From the NCBI GenBank assembly GCA_029953675.1, contig JAMWBK010000012.1, forward strand, positions 620,001 through 684,000: DNA of 64,000 nucleotides. Reading direction: 5' to 3'. The notes below the pieces were generated by a model. That model saw only the letters and a list, made by a program, of their open reading frames with translations. It did not search any database and was not told the origin of the DNA. Positions 42,648 to 53,940 of this stretch are shown piece by piece. How positions within the stretch are numbered: position 1 is the stretch's first letter; each line of letters begins with the position of its first letter. Source of the stretch: Rhodosorus marinus (Eukaryota > Rhodophyta > Stylonematophyceae > Stylonematales > Stylonemataceae). The translations under genes and the position numbers were made by a program.

Positions 42648-42753
42648 CCTGACGGTGATGGTAAGAGCTCTTTCACTATCATATACCTCTCGCCAGGAAA
42701 AAAAAAAATCAACAGTCAAGACTATTAATGGAAAACTGACCATCACCGTCAGG
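42648..42753. mobile_element. MITE-like element, 106 bp
   Basis: cctgacggtgatggt at the left and accatcaccgtcagg at the right are perfect 15-bp inverted repeats (with gaaaactg- and aagagctc-type inner flanks). Non-coding. The same element in reverse is at 53832-53940. Confidence 0.7.
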
Positions 42754-42789
42754 GCCCATTGTTGTCTTGTTTTAGTTCTGTTCACAAAA

Positions 42790-43740
42790 ATAGGACTTAT
42801 CCCTCCTCACTCACTCACCCCCCCCTCTCAGAACAAAAAATTATCACCAGAACCAGTACCCCTTCTATTTTTAATCCTAAATGGAGCGGGAAGTTCTTTC
42901 TCAGAGCCTTTGGAGACGTTACGGGGTATATTTTTTTTTATTACACCGTCCCCCAAAATCAAGCAACCCCACTGATCAAAGAGTAGCTTAGTATTATATA
43001 GATAATATACGGGGTCAGGTTAGTCTGGGTTTACGTTGGTTCTAGGTGTAGATGTTATTGGTTCTAATCTACGCTATTAACCCTAGGCTAGTTTGAGGAG
43101 CCCAGATCGCTTATCGAGTTCCTACAATTTCTGTAGTCGACGATCATATACAATGAGGACGAACGATCTCCGGCTTACATACGATACAATCTTCCACATT
43201 CAATGAATTAAAATAAAAGACCCCATAACATCTATATTTCTGCATCATTTCCGCATACCGGCTATCTACGATCTATTTACGATACAGCTTATATTACTGC
43301 GGCACACCTTAAGTCCCCCCCGCAAAGGGCAAAGTTTCAGCCTCGTTCTTCCCGACTCTGAGTGGTTCAGAGCCATGCGGACAAATGGAGTGCCAAAAAT
43401 TATGATCGTAGACACCCCACCAGCACCGTCAGGACCCAATATATGCTGTTTTGGGGTTGTTTCAATTTTGTTTTCAAGATTTTCACGGTGAGCGATGATG
43501 CTCAGTAGCGAATGGAACCCAACTGCAAATGCACCCTGCCTTTGTAAGTATCATTTTGTGGGTCAAATTGCCCGGAAAGCAGTGACACACAACGTGGTCC
43601 GGGACGTTCTGGACGAACGTGGTCCGGGACGTTCTGGTCATGCTACTCAGACTGTGGAGGCTGGAGGTGACCTTGGAACCGACCGGACACTACCCATACT
43701 GTCACCTGCTTAACAGGGAGCTCTCAATTTAAAAAACAAA
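42790..43740. other. Interior of the copy 3 / copy 4 interval
   Basis: AT-rich 43000-43320, then a segment with a lone accgtcagg end (43424-43433) and the gtccgggacgttctgg motif twice (43606-43637). All of it recurs inverted at 52740-53740. No gene. Confidence 0.6.
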
Positions 43741-44277
43741 AGTTTGAGTATCAGATGTTGTCCAATACGCCAATGACAGCACAGGTTCTCCTTTTAGTGC
43801 CCAGTCATAGATTTTCGTGGTTTTACTCGTGGTGCTGGTTTTGCGCACGTTTGCGTATTGCTGACGCTCTGCCCTGCGTCGTGCGGGGCAAGAGACCGCT
43901 TTCTTCAACCTACCAAAGCTTAACGCAAGGAATGCCCAGGAAGAGCAAATTAATAAAGTTGCGGAGCACAACTGTACAAGCCAGGACAGTGATAGCGGGA
44001 CTCGTCTAGGATGCTGATAGTGGGTTTCCCAACCTCGTCTCCTACGCAGTGCAGCCAGTATATAGAAAACCGTTCTGGCATAGCGGTAACTCTTGAAAAA
44101 CTTATCAATTGAGGCTGATAAGTGCTTGATAGGTCCACCACAGCAAGGGGTACGATGGGTTTTTTTGACACCTGCCACCCACGGTAGATGCTGATACTGT
44201 GGCGAACGTCATATCTTGGAGGCAAGTCTAGCTGCTTGGAGCGGCCCAACGTTAACTGCTTGCCACCGCGGCGTCCC

Positions 44278-44285
44278 TATAAGAG
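44278..44285 (+). promoter_or_regulatory. TATA box of copy 4
   Basis: TATAAGAG about 125 bp before the ATG at 44408. Confidence 0.6.
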
Positions 44286-44407
44286 TGGGACTTGAGATGG
44301 GTTGCTTCAAATGACTCTGGAGTTGGTCAGATCACTCAATTAGATATTGCCTTTAAGCAAGAGGAAGACATTGACATAGGAGAGACAACAACTGAAAAGT
44401 AACAAGG

Positions 44408-45241
44408 ATGAAGATACACGGATTGACTTTTGTGGTGCTTGGATTGGTGGGAGCGACCGTAGCTGTCACATTGCGAACGCAAGATTCTCCACGGGAGCAA
44501 CGTGCAACCCTGACCCCTACAGTGACACCGACCCCGATCCCTACCCCGATTCCTTGCGATTCCGATGAATGCTCATCATGCTGCGACAGCAAGTGCCAGG
44601 TGGTGACATGCAAGGCTAGCGAAGGAAACAAGTGTGGAGGTTCGTGTCCTCCCAACCCCAACTTGATCCAGAATAAGATCAACCTTAGAAAGGCTACATG
44701 CAACGTGGACTCGGACCATAATTTGGAATGTGAGCTGTGCCAGTGTCCGCAGATGTGGTATGACGAAGGTATACCAACTGTCATGGACAACGCTTTGAAG
44801 AGCAAGTTGAAGGAGATTGCTACTAGCGGCAGTTGTAAACTGGCAGACTTTGTGAACAAGGTCAACGTGATTTGCGCTATGCCAAACAATCAGCCACAGA
44901 AGCTGTACCAGTGTAAAACCAAGAGCGGCGCATGCATTGTTAACGAGCGGGATTACACCGGTCTGAAGATGACGGTGACGAGTGTGTGTGGAAATACCGG
45001 GGCTGCGACGTGCGGTATCAACCCAATAACGGGTGTAACAAGCTGCTACTGGGGTACGACAATCTGCTATGCATATCCAGAACAAGCAGTTGTAACGTTC
45101 GGGAACAAGTGCGGAGACGCGTGCCAACCAGTAAGCAGCGGTACAACTTGCGACCAGTGCTATGTCAGCGAATCCAAAACAAGGCGTAGGCCGCCACCGA
45201 AATGCATTGCTCCTTTTTCATCGACAAGACGCACGTGCTGA
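44408..45241 (+). CDS. Cys-rich secreted protein family, copy 4
   Basis: 277 aa. Signal peptide reads LTFVVLG where the others have LAFVVLG. The linker begins TLTPTV instead of TPTPTV. Otherwise it follows copies 2 and 3 (CPPNP, ATSGSCK, MPNNQ) and ends PPKCIAPF like copy 3. Divergent partner of copy 3 and mirror equivalent of copy 5 in the large palindrome. All 26 cysteines are kept, as in every copy, which suggests selection on the fold. Function unknown. Confidence 0.85.
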   Translation: MKIHGLTFVVLGLVGATVAVTLRTQDSPREQRATLTPTVTPTPIPTPIPCDSDECSSCCDSKCQVVTCKASEGNKCGGSCPPNPNLIQNKINLRKATCNVDSDHNLECELCQCPQMWYDEGIPTVMDNALKSKLKEIATSGSCKLADFVNKVNVICAMPNNQPQKLYQCKTKSGACIVNERDYTGLKMTVTSVCGNTGAATCGINPITGVTSCYWGTTICYAYPEQAVVTFGNKCGDACQPVSSGTTCDQCYVSESKTRRRPPPKCIAPFSSTRRTC

Positions 45242-45633
45242 AAGTTGCAGAATTAACATTGGAGACGCCTATCTGTGGACTTTGCACACATGCACAGGAC
45301 CAGTGTTTGTTTATTAGGAGACCTAACTCAGGGGCAAAAGAAAACTAGTGACGGCGCCAATCACGCGCCTCCAATGTCAGATAAGTGTTCATACACCGCA
45401 GAAGTAAACTCAAATGGGTCAACAAAACAAGAACAGACGGTCGGGTCCCTCACAGAAGGCTTATATTCTAGCAATGCAAGCCACAGGTGACAACAGCTCA
45501 CCTAGTATTCGTAGATAGCTAAATAATAAAATTGCCAATTTTATCCCTTGGAAACGGAATCCCTTTCGAAAATGTTTACAAACCGGCAGCCCTGGTCTAC
45601 ACGCTTTACTTCTCCTATCAAAATCCCCTTACG

Positions 45634-45665
45634 CCGTCCGTAGCGCTTTCGGCTATGCTAGTAAG
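45634..45665 (+). mobile_element. RT-A 3' tail preceding the long RT-A copy
   Basis: ccgtccgtagcgctttcggctatgctagtaagacc is a 3' terminal signature. The next element starts directly after it. Confidence 0.7.
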
Positions 45666-48600
45666 ACCAGCAGACTGAGGGCATGGCGGTGGAGGACGCC
45701 CAGGTTACTTTGCTGAAGCCCGCGGGATCCGTTCCGCGAGCCTCGCGGAGTGGGAGGCTCACGACTTTGGTGCGGATAGGAGGTAAGAGAGCGAGGACCG
45801 ACTCCCCCGGGTCTAAGGGGGAGAAGCACGATTAGCGCTCCAGGCACGGCTGCGAGGTCGCAGCCTATGGATCTACAGTCTTATGTCCTGAAGGAGGGCG
45901 GAGACTGGGGCATTTGGCGTACGCGTTTTCGGAGTTGGCTCCGGCGGTGGATTTCTTTGGAAGGAGGCTCGCTTCCCCTCCGTGGGGGCATTCCCCCAGT
46001 CGTCCTTCCTCGTGGAGACCTTCTGGTAGCTGGAACCATTCTCGATTTCATCTTCACGAGCCTGGCTCGCAACATTCGGGACACAGTCATTTGGGTTTTT
46101 CTGGGGGTCATGCCGCGCCTGATTCTGGCCCCCATTCACACATCGGAGCGCAGATGGCGAGTACGAGACCGACTGGCCCTGTTCTTGAAGGGAGACTTCG
46201 AAGTACTACAGCGCAGCTATTTGGCGTCGTCAGCACCATCCGCCCGTCGGACTCGGCATGGCACAGTGTCGCCCGTGCCAGCTCGAGTACAGAAATTGGT
46301 AGCAGTGGGCGATTTAAGTCGAGCGGCGCGGGTTTTGGAGGGCCAGGCGCCTGTCCTCCCCTACGATGATAGTCTCGCCCAGACGGTGTCGTCTTTGTTC
46401 CCTGAGTCCGACGTGGATTTGTCCCCTGAATTCGAGGTATTCTTGGACCGTCCGGAGTTGGCCAGGTTTCGCATCGATCTGACGCTCAGTGAGTCTGACC
46501 TGGAGGATTTGCTTCGTACCTCGCGTCGGGGACGCTGTCCTGGACCCTCCGGACTAAGAACAGAGCTATTGCAGGCCCTGAGCCAGCCTGGCCAGAGCGC
46601 GCTTCTGAGGATCCTTAACAAGTTGTTCCAGGGCGTATCGGGTGCGTCCGCGCCATGGGAACATCTCCGGCAGGCACAGCTTTGCTTGCTCACGAAACCT
46701 GACCACCAGCCGGCCCACCCGCGTCTCCGGCCGATCGGGATGGTGGAGAGCCTACGGAAGTTAGCCGGGAGGTGGCTATGCCAGCGCCTTCGCCAGCGCG
46801 TCACAGCTTTTATGGCGCCCTTGCAAGTAGGGGTGGGATTTTCTGGGGTTGCGAACTGATCACCCATGGGATCGAGCTAGAACGCGCCAGTAGGCCGGAG
46901 TGGGGAGTCTTGGTGGTTGATTTCCGGAACGCATTCAACAGCGTGTCGCGGACGCATGCGCTAGAGGTGCTCCGACGTGTGTTTCCGGAGGCGTGGCCGT
47001 TTCTATCGGGTATTTACGGAGGGGAGAGCCTCCCTACTTGACAACGGAGGGCACTGTTTTTCAAGCACATACTGGCGTCCAACAAGGCGACCCTTGCGGA
47101 CCTCTTCTTCATGCCTGTGCCCTACAGCTCGTACTTTTACGTCTTTCGACTGAGGTCTCGGATCTTCGAATCTGCGCGTACCACGATGACGTAACATTGC
47201 TGGGCACCCCTGACACCCTGGCTAGGGACTGACCGCGATCGAAGCGATTGCACGTCGCGTCGGTTTGACTGTGGAAACAGAAAAATGTCGCTTTCTCCCC
47301 CGAGGGACGTGTCGCTGAACTCTCTGCCACCCACTCTGCGACTAATCAGCGAACGTGAAGGGTTCGAACACCACGGCGTCGGATTGGGGACTGACAACTT
47401 TGTCCAAGCATCCTGCGAGCGAGTTTTGGCACGGCACAAGCAACTCACCGACGCCATTGAGCACCTACCCGACAGCATGCTGCAATCGGCCTGCTTGCTT
47501 TCCCGCTTTTGTGCCGGTCCCAGACTCAACTACTGGTTGCGCAGCCTGCCTCCAGCTTGGGGCTCGTGGATCGCGGCTAAAGCCGACGAAATGACCCTGC
47601 AACACTGGGGAACGCTCTTGGATGAGCCCCTCGATCTTGAAGCTGCTCCCGACAGGGATTTTATTCGTGCACAGATCGCTCTACCGTTGCGATTAGGGGG
47701 ATTCGGCGTCGCAGACCGTGGGCTGCTATGCTCGCCAGCGGCGGTTGCCTCCTGGGCTACCGCGCTGCGAACGTTGGTGACCTTCCGGATGCGAAGTGCC
47801 TGCCTCTTGGCTCGAGCTTTGACCAACGAGGATCCAGTGACCCTGCCGCCCCCGCTTTTGACAATTTATGATGGTCTTCAACACGCGTTCAGGAGGTGCA
47901 ACGCCGTGCCGGACGCAAATCGGTCCCGCTTTCGTTCCTGGAGGGAGCTGTTATGGGGACGAGCTGAAGCGATTGAGGATTGTCCCCTCGACCGAGTTCT
48001 TGCCGATGACGGAGAGGCTAGCCCCGGGTCCCCTGTTGCAGACTACCCGGGTTTGAGCCGATTGTGGAGCTCCCGCACTGATGTGATTCAACATAGCCTC
48101 ACCTGGGGCCAACACAGTGCCGCTCACACAGTCATGCTCAATTCTCCTCTCACGCCGCCTACCACTGCCGCTCGTCTCCGCGGCATGGGAGGCCACCTCT
48201 CGCACTTGTGGTTAACCACTCTACCGTCGTCATTGAGTCATCGTCTCGATGCTTTCCAGTTCCGTTCTGCCGCACGCATCTATCTCGGTTTGCCACAGGC
48301 TCCGTGGCACTCTAATCGGCCGTCTTTCTGTCAGGGATGTGAGAGCCGGATTGACGCTTGTGGCTACCACTTCCTGGGTTCCTGCGGACTGTTGCGAGGT
48401 CTCCGTACGAGGCGTCACACTCGCCTCAAGTACATCCTCAGCGAATCTTTGACTCGGATAGGGCATACGGTTGAGGTTGAGTCGGAACTGCCCAGATCCA
48501 TCTCGGACTCTGCACCGCCCCGTTGTATAGCCGATCTCCTCGTCTCCGACGCTGCTGCCAGACGCTCAACATATGTGGACCTTGCGATTACCTGCCCCGT

Positions 48601-48990
48601 GGCCAGCGCCCACCTCACCGCAGCCGCCCGCCGCCGGGGGGCCGCGGCTTCAGCCCTTCGAAGAGTTAAGGAACGACGGTATGCTGAGAGCATGGCCAGT
48701 CTGCCTTGCGCTGAGGGTCGCTCTCACCGGTTCCAGCCATTCATTGTGGAAAGCTTTGGTCACGTCGATAAGTCGGGTTTAGAGTGGTTGCGGAAATGTT
48801 TTGCTGAGCATCCTACTGAATATTTGGCGCTCTTGAGGCGTTTAAGTGTCTCCCTTTGGCGATATTCCAGCGACATGCTTTCCGAGGCGCGCCATCGGCG
48901 CCTGGGGTTGCATGCTTCCCTCCCTAGTTATTAGTTCATCTTCACGCCTTGCGTAGCGCTTCAGGCTATGCTAGTAAAGTCCAGTCCAGT
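45660..48990 (+). mobile_element. RT-A non-LTR retrotransposon, longest copy, frameshifted
   Basis: About 3.3 kb. The ~200-bp 5' segment has GC-rich short hairpins. The coding region starts at ATG 45867 and is broken by at least three single-base shifts (about 46840, 47030, 47225). In order it has a long N-terminal part and RT fingers (KPDHQPAHPRLRPIGMVESL). The RT motifs follow: VVDFRNAFNSVSR (first catalytic Asp), GVQQGDPCGPLL, then AYHDDVTLLG, a YxDD variant. An intact 549-codon stretch (47285-48934) contains a finger C-x2-C-x9-H-x4-C (C349, C352, H362, C367 counted from 47285), an RLE core with ADLLV (about 416-420) and YVDLAI (430-435), then K462..Y466. Ends gcgtagcgcttcaggctatgctagtaaag. 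No ORF1-type Gag is seen. Confidence 0.88.
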
Positions 48991-49004
48991 AAGACCAGTT
49001 GCTA

Positions 49005-49385
49005 CTGCAACTCCGCAATTATATCACAGAACGACATGAGCTCAAAGTCCTCTTCCCAAGATGCCCCCACTACAAGAGGCATCTCAGCTTCTCCATGCGG
49101 TGGCCACTCACTCAAGCCCGAGAGATGAGCATCTGTAGGATGTAAAAAGGCGCTGCTGAATAGGACTCTGTGGAGGAGAAGCGCACTCACCACTAGTTGA
49201 GCGTGCAAACGAGAAAAATCGCACTGATCATCCGTTGCCAGCAGTATAGAATATCAACCCACTGCCATCCGTCCACGTTCCAGCATTTAGCAAGAGAGCC
49301 TGCAGAATCTCCACAGACCCGATTTGACCCCTGGAGACGACGTTGTCGATGGAGGGATGGATGGATGGATTTACTAACATAGCGT
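49005..49385 (-). other. Inverted copy of the 39835-40200 segment
   Basis: Same sequence on the other strand, including the open frame 49002-49208 (HPTDAHLSGLSEWPPHG) and the tggatggatggat microsatellite end. Confidence 0.4.
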
Positions 49386-49495
49386 GAAGCGCATCGGAGA
49401 GCGTGAAAGGGAACTAGAAACTAGGGAGAAAAGCGTGTAAACCCAGACGGCGATGGTGCCTCGGCGAGCATGCTCCTAGAATATCGTAGCGCTTT
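49386..49495 (-). pseudogene. RT-A 3' terminus
   Basis: Reverse complement of gctatgttag-type tail and the last RT-A codons. Mirror of 37736-37850. Confidence 0.7.
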
Positions 49496-49945
49496 AGGCT
49501 GCCGCCAGACGCTCAGCATATGTTGACCTCGCGATTTCATGCCCTGTGGCAAGACCCCATCTCACGGCTGCCGCCTGCCGCCGGGCAGCAGTTGCTTCGG
49601 CCCTTCGCTGCGTGAAGGAACGACGGTATGCTGAGAGTATGGCCAGTTTGCCTCGCGCTGAAGGTCGCTCTCACCGGTTCCAGCCTTTCATTGTGAAAGC
49701 TTTGGTTACGTGGAGAAGGCGGGTTTGGAGTGGTTGCGGAAAGTTTCACTGAGCATCCTGTTGAATACTTGGAGCTTTTGCGGCGTTTAAGTGTCTCTCT
49801 TTGGCGATATTCGAGCATCATCCTTTCCGAGGCGCGCCATCGGCGCCTGGGTTTGCACGCTTCCCTACCTAGTACTTAGTTCCTTTTCACGGTTTGCGTA
49901 GTGCTTTAGGCTATGATAATAAAGCCAATAAAGCCAATAGAAACC
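49496..49945 (+). pseudogene. RT-A 3' fragment
   Basis: Encodes ERRYAESMASLPRAEGRSHRFQPFIV, then frameshifted LEWLRK text, and ends gcgtagtgctttaggctatgataataaagcc. Mirror of 37233-37735. Confidence 0.75.
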
Positions 49946-50210
49946 AGAATATCGCTGGAGAGCGACACTAAACCCGCGTAGGAGTCCCCGATATTCAACC
50001 GGTTGGTCAGTAAAACATTTCCGCAGCCATTCCAAGCTGAACTTTTCCAGATGCCCAAAACTCTCCACAATGAAAAGCCTGGAACCTGTGAGAACGGCCC
50101 TCTGCACAGGGCAGACTGGCCATGCGCTCATCATATCCTCGTTCCTTCAGTCGGCGAAGTACAGAAGCTGTTGGCCCCCGGCGCAGAGCGCCTGAGGGGA
50201 GATGGGTATT
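49946..50210 (-). pseudogene. RT-A C-terminal fragment
   Basis: Mirror of 36980-37232; encodes ERGYDERMASLPCAEGRSHRFQAF. Confidence 0.75.
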
Positions 50211-50234
50211 TGACACGAAAACGCATGAATGAAT

Positions 50235-50755
50235 GAATGCATGAATTTGTCGAATCCAGGAAAGACGGTCAGGGCGTTCGCGGAACACTTCCCGAGGCCA
50301 ACGAGAACCAACCGAATCCAGAAACCCAAAGCACTCAATGACCAGAGGTACCACGCGATGAGTTAGAGCCGAAGCACGAATGCCTGGGGAACACAAAATC
50401 AAAATACCCGCATATTTCAACTTTTTGCGACGTCTCATACTGGCAGCAAAAAATCTACGGCGCTCTCCCGCAGCCGGCAGATAACAACTAGCCTGAGGAT
50501 TAGGAACGGTAAGATCAACGTACGTCTCACGGCGGCGATCGTCACAAATGACCACGAGGTCATGTACCCGGCGTTCATCACTTGGGTAGTATGCAACAGG
50601 CACGGGCTTTTCACGTTCAATCTCAAGACCGGCTTTTGCCGTACGATAGGCCGAAGTTCGTGGTATGCCAGGTTCAAGATCCGCGTATGTCGTCGGGTTC
50701 GGGCGAAGGCTGCCGGCTTGTAAACGTTGTCGATAAAGGCATTCCAGTTGCATGG
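50235..50755 (-). pseudogene. RT-B subfamily 2 fragment
   Basis: Mirror of 36430-36926, with RRVHDLVVICDD, ETYVDLTVPNPQ and FRERPDRLSW. It differs by small indels (AYRTAK and ILILCSP variants). Confidence 0.78.
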
Positions 50756-51203
50756 GGTAAATTGGCGATTTTATTATTCTTCAGGTACCTACGAATACTA
50801 GAATAGCTAGTCTCACGTCTGACTTGCATTGCGAGAATAAGCCTTCTGTGAGGGCCCCGACCGGCTGTTTTTTTGTTGACCCGTTTGAGCTCACTGCTAC
50901 ATTGGCAAATTTATTATTTTACAGTTATGTACGAATACTAGGTGAGCTGTTGTCACCTCTGGCTTGCATTGCTAGAATATAAGCCTTCTGTGAGGGACCC
51001 GACCGGCTGTCGTTGTTTTGTTGACCCATTTGCGCTCACTGCTGTGGTGTGTGAAGGGCTGATCTGATGTTGGGGCACGCCTGATTTGCGCCTTCACTAG
51101 TTTTCCTTTGCCCCTGAGTGAGGTTTCTTGATAAACACATAATGATCCTGTGCATGTGTGCAAAGTCTACAGATAGGCGTTCCCAGTGCTAGTTCTGCAA
51201 CTT

Positions 51204-52055
51204 TCAGCACGTGCGTCTTGTCGATGAAAAAGGAGCAACACAGTTCGGTGGCGGCCTACGCCTTGTTTTGGATTCGCTGACATAGCACTGGTCGCAAGTT
51301 GTACCGCTGCTTACTGGTTGGCACGCGTCTCCGCACTTGTTCCCGAACGTTACAACTGCTTGTTCTGGATATGCATAGCAGACTGTCGTACCCCAGTAGC
51401 AGCTTGTTACACCCGTTATTGGGTTGATACCGCACGTCGCAGCCCCGGTACTTCCGCACACACTCGTCACCGTCATCTTCAGACCGGTGTAATCTCGCTC
51501 GTTAACAATGCATGCGCCGCTCTTGGTTTTACACTGGTACAGCTTCTGCGGCTGATTGTTTGGTATAGCGCAAATCACGTTGACCTTGTTCACAAAGTCT
51601 GCCAACTTACAACCGCCGCTAGTAGCAATCTCCTTCAACTTGCTCTTCAAAGCGTTGTCCATGACAGTTGGTATACCTTCGTCATACCACATCTGCGGAC
51701 ACTGGCACAGCTCGCATTCCAAATTATGGTCCGAGTCCACGTTGCATGTAGCCTTTCTAAGGTTGATCTTATTCTGGATCAAGTTGGGGTTGGGAGGACA
51801 CGAACCTCCACACTTGTTTCCTTCGCTAGCCTTGCATGTCACCACCTGGCACTTGCTGTCGCAGCATGATGAGCATTCATCGGAATCGCAAGGAATCGGG
51901 GTAGGGATCGGGGTCGGTGTCACTGTAGGGGTCGGTGTCACTGTAGGGGTCGGGGTTGCACGTTGCTCCCGTTGAGAATCTTGCGTTCGCAATGTGACAG
52001 CTACGGTCGCTCCCACCAATCCAAGCACCACAAAAGCCAATCCGTGTATCTTCAT
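51204..52055 (-). CDS. Cys-rich secreted protein family, copy 5
   Basis: 283 aa, six residues longer because the TPTVTP unit in the Thr-Pro linker is duplicated. The rest follows the family. It is a mosaic: CPPNP and VVTCKASEG as in copies 2-4, but ATSGGCK and IPNNQ as in 1 and 6, and a private VCGSTGAA. Divergent partner of copy 6 and inverted match of copies 2 and 4. TATA box at 52179-52186. Confidence 0.85.
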   Translation of the reverse strand: MKIHGLAFVVLGLVGATVAVTLRTQDSQREQRATPTPTVTPTPTVTPTPIPTPIPCDSDECSSCCDSKCQVVTCKASEGNKCGGSCPPNPNLIQNKINLRKATCNVDSDHNLECELCQCPQMWYDEGIPTVMDNALKSKLKEIATSGGCKLADFVNKVNVICAIPNNQPQKLYQCKTKSGACIVNERDYTGLKMTVTSVCGSTGAATCGINPITGVTSCYWGTTVCYAYPEQAVVTFGNKCGDACQPVSSGTTCDQCYVSESKTRRRPPPNCVAPFSSTRRTC

Positions 52056-52178
52056 CCTTGTTACTTTTCAGTTGTTGTCTCTCCTATGTCAATGTCTTCC
52101 TCTTGCTTAAAGGCAATATCTAATTGAGTGATCTGACCAACCCCAGAGTCATTTGAAGCAACCTCATCTCAAGTCCCA

Positions 52179-52186
52179 CTCTTATA
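52179..52186 (-). promoter_or_regulatory. TATA box of copy 5
   Basis: TATAAGAG at the conserved distance. Confidence 0.6.
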
Positions 52187-52739
52187 GGGACGCCGCGGTG
52201 GCAAGCAGTTAACGTTGGGCCGCTCCAAGCAGCTAGACTTGCCTCGAAGATATGACGTTCGGCAGAGCATCAGCAGCTGCCGTAGTTGACGGGTGTCAAA
52301 AAAACCCATCGTACCCCTTGCTGTGGTGGATCTATCAAGCACTTATCAACCTCAATCGATAAGGTTTTCAATAGCTACCGCTCGGTCAGAACTGTTTTCT
52401 ATATACTGACTGCACTGCGTAGGAGACCAGGTTGGGAAAACCACTATCAGCATCTTAGCGAGTCCCGCTATCGCTGTCCTGGCTTGTACAGTTGTGCTCC
52501 GCAACTCTATAAATTTGCTCTTCCTGCGCGAGTTAGCATCGCACTGAGCTTCGGTAGTTTGAAGAAAGCGGTCTGTTGCCCCGCACGACGCAGGGCAGAG
52601 CGTCAGCAATACGCAAACGTGCGCAAAACCCGCACCACGAGTAAAACCACGAAAATCTGTGACTGGGCGCTAAAAGGAGAACCTGTGCTGTCATTGGCAT
52701 ATTGGACAACATCTGATACTCAAATTTTTGTTTTTTAAA

Positions 52740-53735
52740 TTGAGAGCTCCCTGTTAAGCAGGTGACAGCATGGGTAGTGTCCGGTCGGTTCCAGGGTCAC
52801 CTGCAGCCTCCACAGTCTGAGTGGCATGACCAGAACGTCCCGGACCACGTTGTGTGTCACTGCTTTCCGGGCAATTTGACCCTCAAAATGATACTTACAA
52901 AGGCAGGGTCATTTGCAGTTGGGTTCCATTCGCTACTGAACATCATCGCTCACCGTGAGAATACTGAAAACAAATTGAAACAACCCCAAAACAGCATATA
53001 TTGAGTCCTGACGGTGCTGATGGGGTGTCTACGGTCATAATTTTCGGCACTCCATTTGTCCTCGTGGCTCTGAACCACTCAGAGTCAGGAAGAACGAGAC
53101 TGAAACTTTGCTCTTTGGGAGGGACCTTAAGGTGTGCCGCAGCGAGTACTTCGCCGCGCTTAGTCTTTTTTTCCCCTCGGGGTTTTTTTTTTCAGCCTCC
53201 GATTAAACCATTCGTTCGTTTCTAATATAAGCAGTATCGTAAATAGATCGTAGATAGCCGGTATGCAGAAATTATGCAGAAATATAGATGTTATAGGGTG
53301 TTTTATTTTAATTCATTGAATGTGGAAGATTGTATCGTACGCAAGCCGGAGATCGTTCGTCCTCATTGTATATGATCGTTGACTTTAGAAATTGTAGGAA
53401 CTCCATAAGTGATCTGGGCTCCTCAAACTAGTCTAGGGTTAATAGCGTAGATTAGAACCTATCTACACCTAGAACCAACGTAAACCCAGACTAACCTGAC
53501 CCCGTATAGTATCTATATAATGTGCTAAGCTACTCTTTGATCCGAGGGGTTGCTTGATTTTGGGGGACAGTGTATACGCCTTATTGACTCCAAACGCTAG
53601 GAGAAAGAGCTTCCCGCTCCATTTGGGATTAAAAATAGAGGGGGTACTGGTTCTGGTGATATTTTTTTTGTTCCGAGAGGAGGGGGGGTGAGTGAGGGAG
53701 GACGGATAAGTACTATTCTTGTGAACAGAACTAAA
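52740..53735. other. Interior of the copy 5 / copy 6 interval
   Basis: Inverse of 42790-43740, interrupted at 53137-53215 by a short RT-B tail. No gene. Confidence 0.6.
53137..53215 (+). mobile_element. Minimal RT-B insertion (3' tail only)
   Basis: gcgagtacttcgccgcgcttagtc, then the cccctcgggg, T-run and cctccgattaaaccattcgttcg. Absent from the mirror position near 43325, so it was inserted after the inverted duplication. Confidence 0.8.
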
Positions 53736-53737
53736 AC

Positions 53738-53895
53738 AAGACAGTACTGGGGTCTGACGGTGATGGTCAGTTTTCCATTAATAGACTATTGTCTTGACTG
53801 TTGATTTTTTTTTCCCAAGACAGTACTGGGGTCTGACGGTGATGGTCAGTTTTCCATTAATAGACTATTGTCTTGACTGTTGATTTTTTTTTCCC
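53738..53895. repeat. 79-bp tandem duplication
   Basis: aagacagtactggggtctgacgg to ttgattttttttt occurs twice back to back with essentially no change. Confidence 0.9.
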
Positions 53896-53940
53896 TGCGA
53901 AAAGTATGATAGTGAAAGAGCTCTTACCATCACCGTCAGG
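53832..53940. mobile_element. MITE-like element, about 109 bp
   Basis: ctgacggtgatggt at the left, accatcaccgtcag at the right. Inverse of the element at 42648. Confidence 0.65.
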
